64,000 nucleotides of DNA from contig NZ_CP151762.1 of NCBI RefSeq assembly GCF_038443675.1, positions 620,001-684,000 on the forward strand, in the 5' to 3' direction. Each line of letters opens with the position of its first letter. Position 1 is the stretch's first letter. Both the position numbers and the translations under genes were made by a program. The DNA is from Yoonia sp. G8-12. GTDB lineage: Bacteria > Pseudomonadota > Alphaproteobacteria > Rhodobacterales > Rhodobacteraceae. Below, one piece after another: positions 8,256 through 16,846 of this stretch. Under the pieces are notes generated by a model that did not search any database, was not told the DNA's origin, and worked only from the letters and a program-made list of their open reading frames with translations.

Positions 8256-9113
8256 TTAGTCGAGGAAGGCTTTTTCCACGACGTAATGCTGCGGGTTCGA
8301 ATTGGCCCCTTCGACCAGCCCGTATTCTTCCAGCATGTCTTTGAGTTCGAGATTGAACGCAAGGTTGCCGCAGATCATCGCGCGGTCTGTTTCAGGTGTC
8401 AGCGGTGGTACACCCAGATCCGCAAATGCCGCGCCTGTGCGCATCAGGTCGGTGATCCGGCCCATCTTGGCGCTCTGCTCGCGGGTCGTCGTGGGATAAT
8501 ACTTGATCTTTTTCCAGAACCCTTCGCCGATCACTTCATTGAGCAACTCATCGGATTTGAGCCCTTCAATCAGGTCGCGGCCATAGGTCAACTCGCCCAC
8601 TTCACGGCAGGTATGCGTGATGATAATCTCGTCGTAGTCCTCATAGGTTTGCGGTTCGCGCAGCAGTGACGCGAATGGTGCAAAGCCTGTGCCGGTAGCA
8701 AAGAACCAGATCCGTTTGCCGGGGATCAAGGCGTCATGGACCAGTGTGCCGACGGGCTTGGGCCGCAGGATCAGTTCGTCACCCGGTTTGATATGTTGCA
8801 GGCGCGATGTCAGCGGTCCGTCCTGAACCTTGATCGAGTAGAACTCCAACTCTTCATCCCAAGAGGGCGAAGCGATGGAATAAGCGCGCAACAGCGGTTT
8901 CTGCTTGCCGGTCTTGGGGTCAGGATCGCCCATCAGGCCGATCATCACAAACTCGCCCGACCGGAACCGCAGCGACGCAGGCCGCGTCACGCGGAACGAA
9001 AACAGACGGTCGGTGTAGTGTTTTACCTCTGTCACGGTCTGCGCATCGGGCAGGGTGGGCACGGCTTTGGCGGTATCTAAAGTCACAGGTTTTTGCTCGG
9101 TCATATCATTCAT
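8256..9113 (-). CDS. fpr: Ferredoxin-NADP reductase
   Basis: 285 residues of the bacterial FNR family: the FAD-binding motif RAYSIASP, the NADP-binding segment FATGTGFAPF, and the C-terminal tail VEKAFLD typical of the Rhodobacter-type enzyme. It catalyses reversible electron transfer between NADPH and ferredoxin or flavodoxin. It lies 59 bases downstream of the sulfate-assimilation operon on the same strand. Because the sulfite reductase there is a one-polypeptide type with no flavoprotein subunit gene nearby, this enzyme is a good candidate for its reductant supply. A second ATG (9104) is an alternative start. Confidence 0.93.
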   Translation of the reverse strand: MNDMTEQKPVTLDTAKAVPTLPDAQTVTEVKHYTDRLFSFRVTRPASLRFRSGEFVMIGLMGDPDPKTGKQKPLLRAYSIASPSWDEELEFYSIKVQDGPLTSRLQHIKPGDELILRPKPVGTLVHDALIPGKRIWFFATGTGFAPFASLLREPQTYEDYDEIIITHTCREVGELTYGRDLIEGLKSDELLNEVIGEGFWKKIKYYPTTTREQSAKMGRITDLMRTGAAFADLGVPPLTPETDRAMICGNLAFNLELKDMLEEYGLVEGANSNPQHYVVEKAFLD

Positions 9114-9172
9114 GGCAGCCCTGATAGAGCCGCCCTCCGGTGTAGTCGTTGATCTGGATCAGGGAAAGGGGC

Positions 9173-9583
9173 TTAGCCGCGCAATCGGGCCTGATAGTGG
9201 TGATTTTGCCAATCCGCGCGGAATTGCCATTGGTCTTGGGGCTGACGGGCGGCGAGAGCATCATCAATTTCCACCTCGTCAAAGCCGGACCTGCGCGCCA
9301 TGGCGTATTGGTCGGCCAGCACATGGCCCTTGGCGCGCAGACGGCCCGTGAACCCTGCCCGCCGCAACATGGCCGCCAGCGTAAACCCGCGCCCGTCGGC
9401 GGAGGACGGGAAATCAATGCGGATCATGGCGGCCTTCGTCAGGTCGGCCAAGACGTCAGGTGATGTGTCAGACGGCAAGTCGATGCCATAGCCGCAATCG
9501 TTTGCCGCCTTTTCACCAAGGCCTACAAAGCCTGCAGTGAAATCATCCGCGGCGAATCCGCGGTCTGTGACTATCACGCTCAT
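9173..9583 (-). CDS. DUF934 protein of sulfite-reduction operons
   Basis: 136 residues of the DUF934 family, regularly found next to cysH and sulfite reductase in proteobacteria. Recognisable segments are GYGIDLPSD, the acidic IRIDFPSSADGRGF and the RRAGFTGRLRAKGHVLADQ region. The start overlaps the cysH stop by four bases, indicating translational coupling. Its biochemical role is unproven; it may be an accessory to sulfite reductase. Confidence 0.88.
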   Translation of the reverse strand: MSVIVTDRGFAADDFTAGFVGLGEKAANDCGYGIDLPSDTSPDVLADLTKAAMIRIDFPSSADGRGFTLAAMLRRAGFTGRLRAKGHVLADQYAMARRSGFDEVEIDDALAARQPQDQWQFRADWQNHHYQARLRG

Positions 9584-10299
9584 GCTGCCTGTCCTTGTCT
9601 TGTCGCTTTGCCATTCTCGAAATGGATACCGCATTCGGTCTTGTCGCTGCCGCGCCAACGACCCGCACGCTGGTCTTCGTGATCGCTCACGCGCGTAGTG
9701 CAAGGCATGCAGCCGATGGAAGGATAGCCTTTGGCAACCAGCGGATGACGTGGCAGGTTTCTGGCCGTGATATAGGCGTTCAGATCAGCAGCGTTCCAGC
9801 GCACAAGCGGGTTGATCTTGATCTTGCGCCCGTCTTTTTCAAAGAGCGGCAATGTCGCACGGCTACCACCCTGAAACTGTTTGCGGCCCGTGATCCAGCC
9901 GTCAAACCCGTCCAGTGCTTCGGCCAAAGGGCGCGTTTTGCGCAGATCACAGCAAGCGTTCTTGTCCGCTTGATGCAGCAGACCATCCACATCTTCTGTC
10001 AGCACGGCATTCCGGTTGGGCGTAATCACCCGCACATCGCGCAGGCCCAAGTGATCCGCGACCTCACGCTGATAGGCCAGCGTTTCGGCAAACAGCATTT
10101 CGGTATCAAGAAAGATCACTGGTGCGTCTTTGTTGATCTCAGAGAGCATGTGCAACAGCACGACACTTTCGGCACCAAAAGACGATACCAGCGCAATTTT
10201 GCCTAGTTGCACATCATCCAGCGCGTGGCGCAGCACAGTTTGCGCATCACTCTTGCGGTGCAGAATATTGCGGCGTTCAACGAGTTCCTTAAGCGGCAT
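9580..10299 (-). CDS. cysH: Assimilatory adenylyl-sulfate reductase (APS type)
   Basis: 239 residues. It has the four cysteines that bind a [4Fe-4S] cluster in APS reductases (C116-C117 in ACCDLRK and C197, C200 in GCMPC) and the catalytic Cys of KTECGIH (C223). The cluster cysteines distinguish it from cluster-free PAPS reductases. It reduces APS to sulfite with thioredoxin. The start ATG at 10299 lies inside the 3' end of the sulfite reductase gene (about 11 bases of overlap). The open frame upstream of it only shadows that gene. Confidence 0.93.
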   Translation of the reverse strand: MPLKELVERRNILHRKSDAQTVLRHALDDVQLGKIALVSSFGAESVVLLHMLSEINKDAPVIFLDTEMLFAETLAYQREVADHLGLRDVRVITPNRNAVLTEDVDGLLHQADKNACCDLRKTRPLAEALDGFDGWITGRKQFQGGSRATLPLFEKDGRKIKINPLVRWNAADLNAYITARNLPRHPLVAKGYPSIGCMPCTTRVSDHEDQRAGRWRGSDKTECGIHFENGKATRQGQAA

Positions 10300-11959
10300 T
10301 TGCTTTGTCCTCTCGTGGGTAAAGGATGGCTTTGAAAGGCTCCATGCCCAGACGGCGGTAAGCCTGAAGGAAGGTTTCATCGGCGTCTTGGCGCAGCGAT
10401 AGATAGCCTGTCACCAGCCGTTCGATGGCAGGTACAATTTCATCCGCTGAAAAGCCGGGGCCAGCGCGTTCACCGATCGTTGTGGTCTCGGTCCCGTCAC
10501 CGCCCAGCGTGATCTGGTAGTTCTCCACGCCGGCCCGGTCGAGGCCCAGAATACCGATGTGCCCCACATGGTGGTGGCCGCAAGCGTTGATACAGCCCGA
10601 GATTTTGATCTTCAACTGCCCGATCTCGTGCTCGATCTTGAGTTCGTCGAACCGCGTCGCGATCTCTTGGGCAATAGGAATCGAACGGGCGGTGGCCAGC
10701 GCGCAATAATCCATGCCGGGGCAGGCGATGATATCGGACGCGAGGCCGATATTTGCCGTCGCCAGATCCGCCTCACGCAGGGCGGCATAGACCGCTGGCA
10801 GATCGGATTGATGCACATGGGGCAGGATCACGTTCTGCTCATGGCTGATGCGCAGCTCACCATGTCCGTAGCGTTCGGCCAAATCGGCCATCACGCGCAT
10901 CTGGTCGGACGTCGCATCACCCGGCGTGGCACCGTGCTTCTTGATGCTTATTGACACGATGGCATAGCCTTCGGCCCTGTGCGCGGAGAGGTTTGTGTCG
11001 CTCCATGACCGGAAGGCGGGGTTTGCAAGGCGCGCGGCCTCATACCCGTCGGTGGATTTGGTGACACAGGCAGGCGGCGCAAAAGCGGCCTCAATCTCGG
11101 CCAGCAGGGCTTGGTCGTGGCCTGTGAACCCTGCGCGAATGTCTTCAAAGCGGGCCTCGACCAGCTCTTGCATCTTATCGAGCCCGTTTTCGTGCACGGT
11201 AATCTTGATCCGCGCTTTATACTTGTTATCGCGGCGGCCCAGCAGGTTGTAGACGCTGACAATGGCCTCGCAATAGGGCAAGAGGTCCGCCTTCGGCAGG
11301 AAATCCCGCAGTACTTTGCCCACCATCGGGGTGCGGCCAAGGCCACCGCCCACGATCACCTCAAAGCCCGGCTCGCCCGCATCATTGCGCACCATCCGCA
11401 GCCCGATGTCGTGCGCTTTCGTCACCGCGCGGTCATGCGCGGCACCGGTCACGGCGATCTTGAACTTGCGCGGCAGGAACTGGAATTCAGGGTGGTCGGT
11501 GGACCATTGGCGCAGCAATTCAGCAATGGCGCGGGGGTCTTCGATCTCGTCTGCAGCGGCACCGGCAAAATGGTCGGCGGTCACGTTGCGGATCGTGTTG
11601 CCCGACGTCTGTATCGCGTGCATGCCCACATCGGCCAGCGCATCAAGCATATCCGGCACGTCGCCCAGTTTTGGCCAGTTGTACTGGATATTCTGGCGGG
11701 TGGTGAAGTGGCCATAGCCCTTGTCCCAACGGTCCGCGATATAGGCAAGCTGGCGCATCTGGGCGGGGTTCAGCGTGCCATAAGGCACCGCGACCCGCAG
11801 CATATAGGCGTGCAATTGCAGATAAAGACCGTTCATCAGGCGCAGCGGCTTGAATTCGTCTTCTGTCAAAGACCCGTCAATGCGGCGCGCGACCTGGCCG
11901 CGGAATTGGGCGACGCGGGTGCGCACAAAGTTTTCGTCAAAATCGGTGTAGGTATACAT
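10289..11959 (-). CDS. cysI: Sulfite/nitrite reductase, siroheme [4Fe-4S] hemoprotein
   Basis: 556 residues with the two-fold sulfite/nitrite reductase repeat. The siroheme-cluster motif SGCINACGHHHVGHIGILG and the upstream CPGMDYCALA cysteines provide the [4Fe-4S]-siroheme ligands. Between cysH, cysG and DUF934 it is most likely the assimilatory sulfite reductase, reducing sulfite to sulfide with six electrons, probably from ferredoxin. A nitrite reductase cannot be excluded by sequence alone, but no nitrate genes are nearby. Confidence 0.92.
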   Translation of the reverse strand: MYTYTDFDENFVRTRVAQFRGQVARRIDGSLTEDEFKPLRLMNGLYLQLHAYMLRVAVPYGTLNPAQMRQLAYIADRWDKGYGHFTTRQNIQYNWPKLGDVPDMLDALADVGMHAIQTSGNTIRNVTADHFAGAAADEIEDPRAIAELLRQWSTDHPEFQFLPRKFKIAVTGAAHDRAVTKAHDIGLRMVRNDAGEPGFEVIVGGGLGRTPMVGKVLRDFLPKADLLPYCEAIVSVYNLLGRRDNKYKARIKITVHENGLDKMQELVEARFEDIRAGFTGHDQALLAEIEAAFAPPACVTKSTDGYEAARLANPAFRSWSDTNLSAHRAEGYAIVSISIKKHGATPGDATSDQMRVMADLAERYGHGELRISHEQNVILPHVHQSDLPAVYAALREADLATANIGLASDIIACPGMDYCALATARSIPIAQEIATRFDELKIEHEIGQLKIKISGCINACGHHHVGHIGILGLDRAGVENYQITLGGDGTETTTIGERAGPGFSADEIVPAIERLVTGYLSLRQDADETFLQAYRRLGMEPFKAILYPREDKANAA

Positions 11960-11961
11960 GA

Positions 11962-12261
11962 TTAAAGGTCCACTTGCTTGCCGTGGGCATAGTTGGAAGG
12001 CCCGCGGGTGCGGAACGCTTCGCGGAAATGGGTGGGGGCAGGGCCGTCAGTCGTGGCTTTGGCATCGGCCAGATAGGCCCCTGCGATCATATGCACCTGC
12101 GCTTGCCCTTCCAGCAGGCGCAGATCGGCGTGGGCCTCATCTGTCAGCAACTCGGCCTCGCGGATGTCGCGGGTCCATGTGTTGTCCTCTGTCAGCCAGA
12201 CGGCATCGCCCTCTAACAAGGCATTGGCGGTCACCACCTTGGGTGTGAAATGACGGGGCAT
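11962..12261 (-). CDS. DUF2849 family small protein
   Basis: 99 residues of the DUF2849 family, typically encoded between cysG and sulfite reductase in Rhodobacterales. It begins MPRHFTPKVVTANALLEG and contains VWLTEDNTW. It is two bases from the sulfite reductase gene and one-base overlapping with cysG. Function unknown; context suggests sulfite reduction. Confidence 0.88.
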   Translation of the reverse strand: MPRHFTPKVVTANALLEGDAVWLTEDNTWTRDIREAELLTDEAHADLRLLEGQAQVHMIAGAYLADAKATTDGPAPTHFREAFRTRGPSNYAHGKQVDL

Positions 12262-13652
12262 TATGCAAACTCCCTCAATTGGCGTGCGTTGGCAGCAGCA
12301 TCGCGCGGGGCGAGGCCGTAGAATGTGATCGCGGGCCCTTTCAAGTCTGCTTGGGTTAGGGTGGGTTCCAGCTCTGCTAGCGTGGTGGCGATGATCTGTT
12401 GGTTGGCGCGGCTGACGTTTTCGATGATCGTCACAGGCGTTGTCGGATCGGCGCCATGCATCAGCAACCGGCCTTGGATGAAACGCGCCGATTTCTTGCC
12501 CATATAGATCGCTGCAACCTCACCTGCGGCGGCCAGCGCCTTCCAGTCGTGATCGGCATACCCTTTGGTGTCATGCCCTGTGATCAGGCGCACAGCAGAA
12601 TTGCGCCCCCGCTTCGTCAGGCTTTGACCGATATTCGCCACAGCGGCAGAGGCGGCGGTGATGCCGGGGATGATGGTGTAGGGAATGTCATGTGCTTCGA
12701 TCGCAGCGATTTCTTCGTCAAGGCGGCCAAAGACCGTGGGATCGCCCGCTTTCAGGCGCACAACGTGGTGGCCGTCCAGCGCATGCTTCACGATCAGCGC
12801 GTCAATGTCGGATTGCGGCATCGCGCGGCCAAAGCCCTCTTTGCCCGCATCAATGATGATCGCTTCGCGGCGCGCTAGTTCCAGAATTTCGCCTGTGACC
12901 AGCCGGTCGTGAATCACCACATCGGCCTTGTCCAAAGCGCGGCGCGCTTTCAGTGTGAGCAACTCGGGATCACCGGGGCCAGCGCCTACCAGATCGACGG
13001 AACCGGATTTCTTCTCTGCCATGATGTGGCTGTCGAGCAGCGTTTCAAGCGCGAGCACAACCGCGCCTTCGCCTGCATCGGCCAGCGCCTTAGGCCCGGT
13101 ACCAAAGTAGAAGGCAGACCAGAAATCACGCCGTTTGCGGCCCATCGGCAGTACATCTACCGCATGACGAAAGGTTTTGCCGATGCGCGCCAAGATGCCC
13201 AGCGATGTGGGTAGGCGTGTTTCCAGATCAGCCTTGATTGCGCGGGCTAGCACAGGGGCCGCGCCTTCGGTTCCGATGGCGATGGTGACAGGATCACGAT
13301 CGACAATGGCGGGTGTGATGAATTGGCTGTCGGCAAGGTTGTCCACGATATTGACCAACGCGCCCTCGGCATGGGCAATGGCCGCAACGCGGGCGTCTTC
13401 TGCGTCGTCTTCGTTGGCCCCGTAGAAGAGGGCGGCGCAAAGCGCGTCGCCGGGTTCCATTGCGCGTTCAATGATCCGCAGCTTGCCCTGATCGGCCCAT
13501 TTGCGAATGTCGGGTGCAATCTCGGACGCGATCACGGTCAGGTGGGCCTCGGTCTTCATCAAAAGGCGCAGCTTGGCCATAGCGGCATCACCACCACCTG
13601 ATAGAACGATGCGGCGGCCTTCGACGGCAAGGAAGATCGGAAAATGCTTCAT
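12261..13652 (-). CDS. cysG: Siroheme synthase
   Basis: 463 residues joining an N-terminal precorrin-2 dehydrogenase/ferrochelatase (residues 1-200; NAD site VLSGGGDAAMAKLRLL) to a C-terminal uroporphyrinogen-III methyltransferase (from about 210; VGAGPGDPELLTLKA, LKAGDPTVFGR). It makes siroheme for the downstream sulfite reductase. The ATG at 13652 starts at the conserved MKHFPIFLAVEGR; the frame open upstream has no family similarity. First gene of the operon, divergent from the Lrp-type regulator. Confidence 0.94.
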   Translation of the reverse strand: MKHFPIFLAVEGRRIVLSGGGDAAMAKLRLLMKTEAHLTVIASEIAPDIRKWADQGKLRIIERAMEPGDALCAALFYGANEDDAEDARVAAIAHAEGALVNIVDNLADSQFITPAIVDRDPVTIAIGTEGAAPVLARAIKADLETRLPTSLGILARIGKTFRHAVDVLPMGRKRRDFWSAFYFGTGPKALADAGEGAVVLALETLLDSHIMAEKKSGSVDLVGAGPGDPELLTLKARRALDKADVVIHDRLVTGEILELARREAIIIDAGKEGFGRAMPQSDIDALIVKHALDGHHVVRLKAGDPTVFGRLDEEIAAIEAHDIPYTIIPGITAASAAVANIGQSLTKRGRNSAVRLITGHDTKGYADHDWKALAAAGEVAAIYMGKKSARFIQGRLLMHGADPTTPVTIIENVSRANQQIIATTLAELEPTLTQADLKGPAITFYGLAPRDAAANARQLREFA

Positions 13653-13683
13653 GGTGAACCTCTGATTTCTTGACTTCAATATA

Positions 13684-13694
13684 GAACATAGTTC
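13684..13694. promoter_or_regulatory. GAAC-N3-GTTC palindrome upstream of cysG
   Basis: GAACATAGTTC lies 31 bases before the cysG start. The same GAAC-N3-GTTC element occurs twice more, after the adjacent Lrp-type gene. A looser relative (GGACATATGTTCC) is at 13725-13737. Probably an operator for the divergent regulator. Confidence 0.5.
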
Positions 13695-13787
13695 TGATAT
13701 TCGCCTCCCCATGCGCTCAGTTAAGGACATATGTTCCAAATGGTCGCAAATTTGGACGGCCTGTCCTGTGATTGAGAGGATTTGAGA

Positions 13788-14249
13788 ATGTCGGTACGTA
13801 TAGACGCCACTGACCGGAAGATTTTAGCGGCACTGCAAGCGGACGCAGCCCAATCTTTGGATGAAATTGCCAAGAATGTGGGGTCGTCCAAGACCCCCGT
13901 GTGGAATCGCATCCGCAAAATGCGCGAGGCGGGGATCATCGGCCAGCAGACTGTTTTGCTGGATGCCGAGGCACTGGGGTTCGAGGCGTGTTTCTTTGTG
14001 CTGATCCGCACCTCTGAGCATGATGCGGACTGGCAGGGGCGGTTCCTGAAGGCGCTGAAATCGCGCCCCGAAGTGCAAGAGGCGCATCGTTTGGCAGGTG
14101 ATATTGATTATATTTTGAAGGTCCGTGTGCGCAATGCGCGGGCCTATGACACCTTCTATCAAGCGCTGATCTCAGAGGTGAAGGTGCATAATGTGACGGC
14201 GCTTTTGTCCATGGAAGAGATCAAGTCGACGGTGGCCTTGCCGCTTTAA
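13788..14249 (+). CDS. Lrp/AsnC family transcriptional regulator
   Basis: 153 residues. N-terminal winged HTH (DRKILAALQADAAQSLDEIA, KTPVWNRIRKM) and a C-terminal RAM ligand-binding domain (LAGDIDYILKVRVRNARAYD). The ATG at 13788 is preferred over an in-frame TTG two codons upstream because GAGAGGA sits seven bases before it. Divergent from the siroheme/sulfite reductase operon and flanked by GAAC-N3-GTTC palindromes, so it probably controls that operon and the following lipoprotein gene. The ligand may be an amino acid such as cysteine, which is inferred only from context. Confidence 0.9.
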   Translation: MSVRIDATDRKILAALQADAAQSLDEIAKNVGSSKTPVWNRIRKMREAGIIGQQTVLLDAEALGFEACFFVLIRTSEHDADWQGRFLKALKSRPEVQEAHRLAGDIDYILKVRVRNARAYDTFYQALISEVKVHNVTALLSMEEIKSTVALPL

Positions 14250-14316
14250 TTGAACATTGTTCAAAAAATGTGTTGACGGCGGTATTGTTGCTCTCTAAAT
14301 ATATGAACAATGTTCA
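14250..14316 (+). promoter_or_regulatory. Promoter flanked by two GAAC-N3-GTTC operators
   Basis: A sigma70-like promoter (TTGACG at 14273-14278, 17 bases, TAAATA at 14296-14301) is bracketed by TTGAACATTGTTCAA (14250-14264) and TGAACAATGTTCA (14304-14316). The second would cover the start point, the first lies just upstream of -35. This arrangement suits repression or looping by a dimeric regulator. Confidence 0.6.
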
Positions 14317-14332
14317 AATATGGAGAGACACC

Positions 14333-14668
14333 ATGCAGACGATCAAGATCACAGCAACGCTTATGACCCTCGCGCTTGCAGCGGCCTGCGCTGCACCCAG
14401 CGCACAACACACCGCCCAGTCAGCGAACCACAGCGCCCAAGCCGCCAGCCATGGCACAGCGGCGGTGGCCTCGGGTGCCGCGACCGTATCAGCGGTGCCG
14501 ATCATGGCCACGGGGGCTGTGCTTTCCGTGACGGGCGCCGCCATTGAAAGCGTCGGCACCACGTCCGTCACTGTTGGCGCAGAGGCATTAGAGGCTGGTC
14601 TTGGCACCTGCCACACCACGACAAACGCACCTTGTGTGGCCGCCAATGGCCCACCACGGTTGGATTAA
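14333..14668 (+). CDS. Small lipoprotein
   Basis: 111 residues. A lipoprotein signal (MQTIKITATLMTLALAAAC) has a lipobox ending at Cys-19, followed by an Ala/Ser/His-rich stretch (QHTAQSANHSAQAASHGTAA) and two further cysteines near the C-terminus. GGAGAGA precedes the ATG. No named family recognised. It is the first gene after the operator-flanked promoter and is probably co-transcribed with the next gene 10 bases downstream. The role may be in the envelope. Confidence 0.75.
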   Translation: MQTIKITATLMTLALAAACAAPSAQHTAQSANHSAQAASHGTAAVASGAATVSAVPIMATGAVLSVTGAAIESVGTTSVTVGAEALEAGLGTCHTTTNAPCVAANGPPRLD

Positions 14669-14678
14669 GGGGGTTGAT

Positions 14679-15476
14679 ATGAAACGTCTTTTTGCAATTC
14701 TTCTGATAGCGATAGCAGCCTTCACTACCCCGTCCTTTGCAGGCAGCAGTGCAGCGAGCAACCCTGTTCTACCCGCCGATGAGGTCGCCACCTTTGCCAA
14801 CCGCGTTCAGCGTGATCTGGCGGCACGCGGTGCCAGTGTCGCGATCGTGTCGCGGGTGGGGCGTGACCCATCTGTCCTGCCCGACGGGATCAACTACACC
14901 CATGTCGCATTCTGGGTTTATGCGCGGATCTCCCTTGCCGATGGATCGACGGGGCAGGGCTACCGCGTCTATAACCTTTACCAGCGTGATGGCGATCTGA
15001 CCCAAAGCGATCTGGTGCAAGACACACCCGCTGATTTTTTTGCCGGTGCGCATAGTCTGGATGCGGGGGTCATCATCCCGGATGCGCGTTTGCAGCGCAA
15101 ACTGCGCGATGTCATCGCAAGCCCGACTTATACCGCTTTGCACAACGCCAACTACTCAGTTTTGGCCAATCCGCGCACGTCCCAGTTTCAAAACTGCACC
15201 GAGCATACGTTGGATGTTCTGATGGCGGCGCTTTACGACACCAATGACCGCGCCCAGATCAAAGCCAATATCGCCGCCTATTTCGCACCCCAACCGGTGC
15301 CGATCAACGGCTTGCAGCGTCTGTTGGCCCCTGCGGCATCACAAGCGCTGACAACAGCGGATCATGGTGCGCAGGTTGGCACGGCGACATTCGGGTCCAT
15401 CGCGCGGTTCATGGCGCAAAACGACCTTGCCGATGAAATCTACCGGATTACGCCCACGGCGCTCACACGGTTCTGA
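14679..15476 (+). CDS. Exported DUF2145-like protein
   Basis: 265 residues with a Sec signal (MKRLFAILLIAIAAFTTPSFAG). The body contains NYTHVAFWVY, LYQRDGD, FFAGAHSLDAGVIIP and FQNCTEHTLDVL; the Cys/His/Asn pattern recalls cysteine-peptidase-like folds and the DUF2145 family. Start chosen at the signal peptide, 10 bases after the lipoprotein gene. A periplasmic location is expected. Function unknown. Confidence 0.7.
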   Translation: MKRLFAILLIAIAAFTTPSFAGSSAASNPVLPADEVATFANRVQRDLAARGASVAIVSRVGRDPSVLPDGINYTHVAFWVYARISLADGSTGQGYRVYNLYQRDGDLTQSDLVQDTPADFFAGAHSLDAGVIIPDARLQRKLRDVIASPTYTALHNANYSVLANPRTSQFQNCTEHTLDVLMAALYDTNDRAQIKANIAAYFAPQPVPINGLQRLLAPAASQALTTADHGAQVGTATFGSIARFMAQNDLADEIYRITPTALTRF

Positions 15477-15478
15477 TC

Positions 15479-16648
15479 CTAGCGGCTGGTGGAGACCATC
15501 AGCCGTTCCAACCCGTGAAAGTGATAGACGTCACCATATGTCGGGGTCTTGGTCAGGCGCAGGTCGGGGCAGCGTTCAAACAGCACCTCAAGGGCGATTT
15601 GCAGCTCTAACCGCGCAAGCGGGGCACCGACGCAGAAATGGATGCCGCCCCCGAAACTGGTATTCTGTGGGCCTTTGCGGACCGGATCGAAGATATCGGC
15701 ATCTGGATAGGCCTGCGAATCGCGGTTGGCCGATGCCAGCAAACAGGCAATCTGGTCGCCGCGCTTGAAGGACTGCTCGCCCAAGGTCACATCTTCATAG
15801 ACCCAGCGGGTGAACATATGCAGCGGCGGATCGTAGCGGATGACCTCTTCGACCACGCTCTCGTTGATGGTGGTGATCCCGTGCTCAAGCAGGGTCTTGA
15901 GGCCATTGCCCAAGGTGTGCACCGTTGCCTCATGCCCCGCATTCAGCAGCAGGATGCAGGTGGTGATCAGCTCATCTTCGCTCAGGCGCGCGCCGTCTTG
16001 TTCGGCGGCGATCAGGGTTGAGATCAGATCATCGGTCGGGGTCTTGCGGCGGGTCGCGATATAGCCGCGCATGAAAGCCACAAAATCGTTGGTCGCCGCA
16101 ATCGCATCCGCCTCGATCTGGGGGGTGCGGCGGGCCTGATACATGGCCACCATGGCATTGGACCAGCGCACCAGATCATCCGCGCGGTCCTCGGGCACAC
16201 CCAAGAGGCGCGAAATGATGACCACAGGAACAGGTTGGGCGTAATGGGTCAGGAAATCAAAAGGTTGTGCGGGGAAGCTATCAATCAACTGATGGCAGAG
16301 CGCGCGAATATCGGGGGCCAGTGCCGCGATTGTCCGGCTGGTGAACGCGCGCAAAACCAGCGCGCGCAGGCGCGTGTGGCGCGGTGGTTCCAGTTCCAGC
16401 ATTGAATGGGCTTCAACGGCGTAAAACGGTTTCAGGTGCGCGGGAATATCGGGGGCCAGTTCCGGTGGGCATTCGCGCCCCAAGCGCCGGTCGCGCAGCA
16501 CAGCATGGACCATTTTGTGCGAAACGGCGCAGGCCATTTCATAGTCGGCCCACCAGATGAAATCGCCCGCCGCGCGTGCCTGCGCGTAAAACGGATAGGG
16601 GTTCTGGACGAAGGCCGGATCGGTCGGGGATTGGTGGCGTGTTTGCAT
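15479..16648 (-). CDS. Cytochrome P450
   Basis: 389 residues, typical of soluble bacterial P450s. The heme-thiolate loop FGGGIHFCVGAPLAR has Cys-339; the I-helix motif is NAGHEATVHTLGNG, with His-Glu in place of the usual acid-Thr context; an ExxR motif lies in the K helix (EEVIRYDPP region). It would oxidise a small hydrophobic substrate using ferredoxin and NAD(P)H. No redox partner gene is adjacent. Convergent with the DUF2145 gene, only two bases apart. Confidence 0.93.
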   Translation of the reverse strand: MQTRHQSPTDPAFVQNPYPFYAQARAAGDFIWWADYEMACAVSHKMVHAVLRDRRLGRECPPELAPDIPAHLKPFYAVEAHSMLELEPPRHTRLRALVLRAFTSRTIAALAPDIRALCHQLIDSFPAQPFDFLTHYAQPVPVVIISRLLGVPEDRADDLVRWSNAMVAMYQARRTPQIEADAIAATNDFVAFMRGYIATRRKTPTDDLISTLIAAEQDGARLSEDELITTCILLLNAGHEATVHTLGNGLKTLLEHGITTINESVVEEVIRYDPPLHMFTRWVYEDVTLGEQSFKRGDQIACLLASANRDSQAYPDADIFDPVRKGPQNTSFGGGIHFCVGAPLARLELQIALEVLFERCPDLRLTKTPTYGDVYHFHGLERLMVSTSR

Positions 16649-16768
16649 ATCCGCTCATCTGTCTGAGCCTTGCGAAAATTGCAAGCGCCAGCTCAAACCT
16701 TCCGAGCGATGCTGCAGGTGCGACGCGACGTTCTGACGCGCTATCGCAGGCTTTCACTTATGATAATC

Positions 16769-16786
16769 TGTACACGGTTGGATACA
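16769..16786. promoter_or_regulatory. TGT-N12-ACA box (PpsR/CrtJ-like)
   Basis: TGT at 16769-16771 and ACA at 16784-16786 match the short PpsR/CrtJ consensus. It lies between the divergent P450 gene and the PpaA-like gene. The motif is short, so chance occurrence is possible. Confidence 0.25.
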
Positions 16787-16846
16787 AATAGTCGTCGGCT
16801 AACAGATGACATTGTGAATTCAGTAGCCAACAAGGGAGGGACGTTC

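Noticed and set aside
11111..11965. Plus-strand open frame of 284 codons
   Set aside because: Antisense to the sulfite reductase gene, which has its siroheme motif intact.
13684..14316. GAAC-N3-GTTC sites as LexA boxes
   Set aside because: The alphaproteobacterial LexA box is a direct repeat GTTC-N7-GTTC; these are inverted with N3 and no SOS gene is near.
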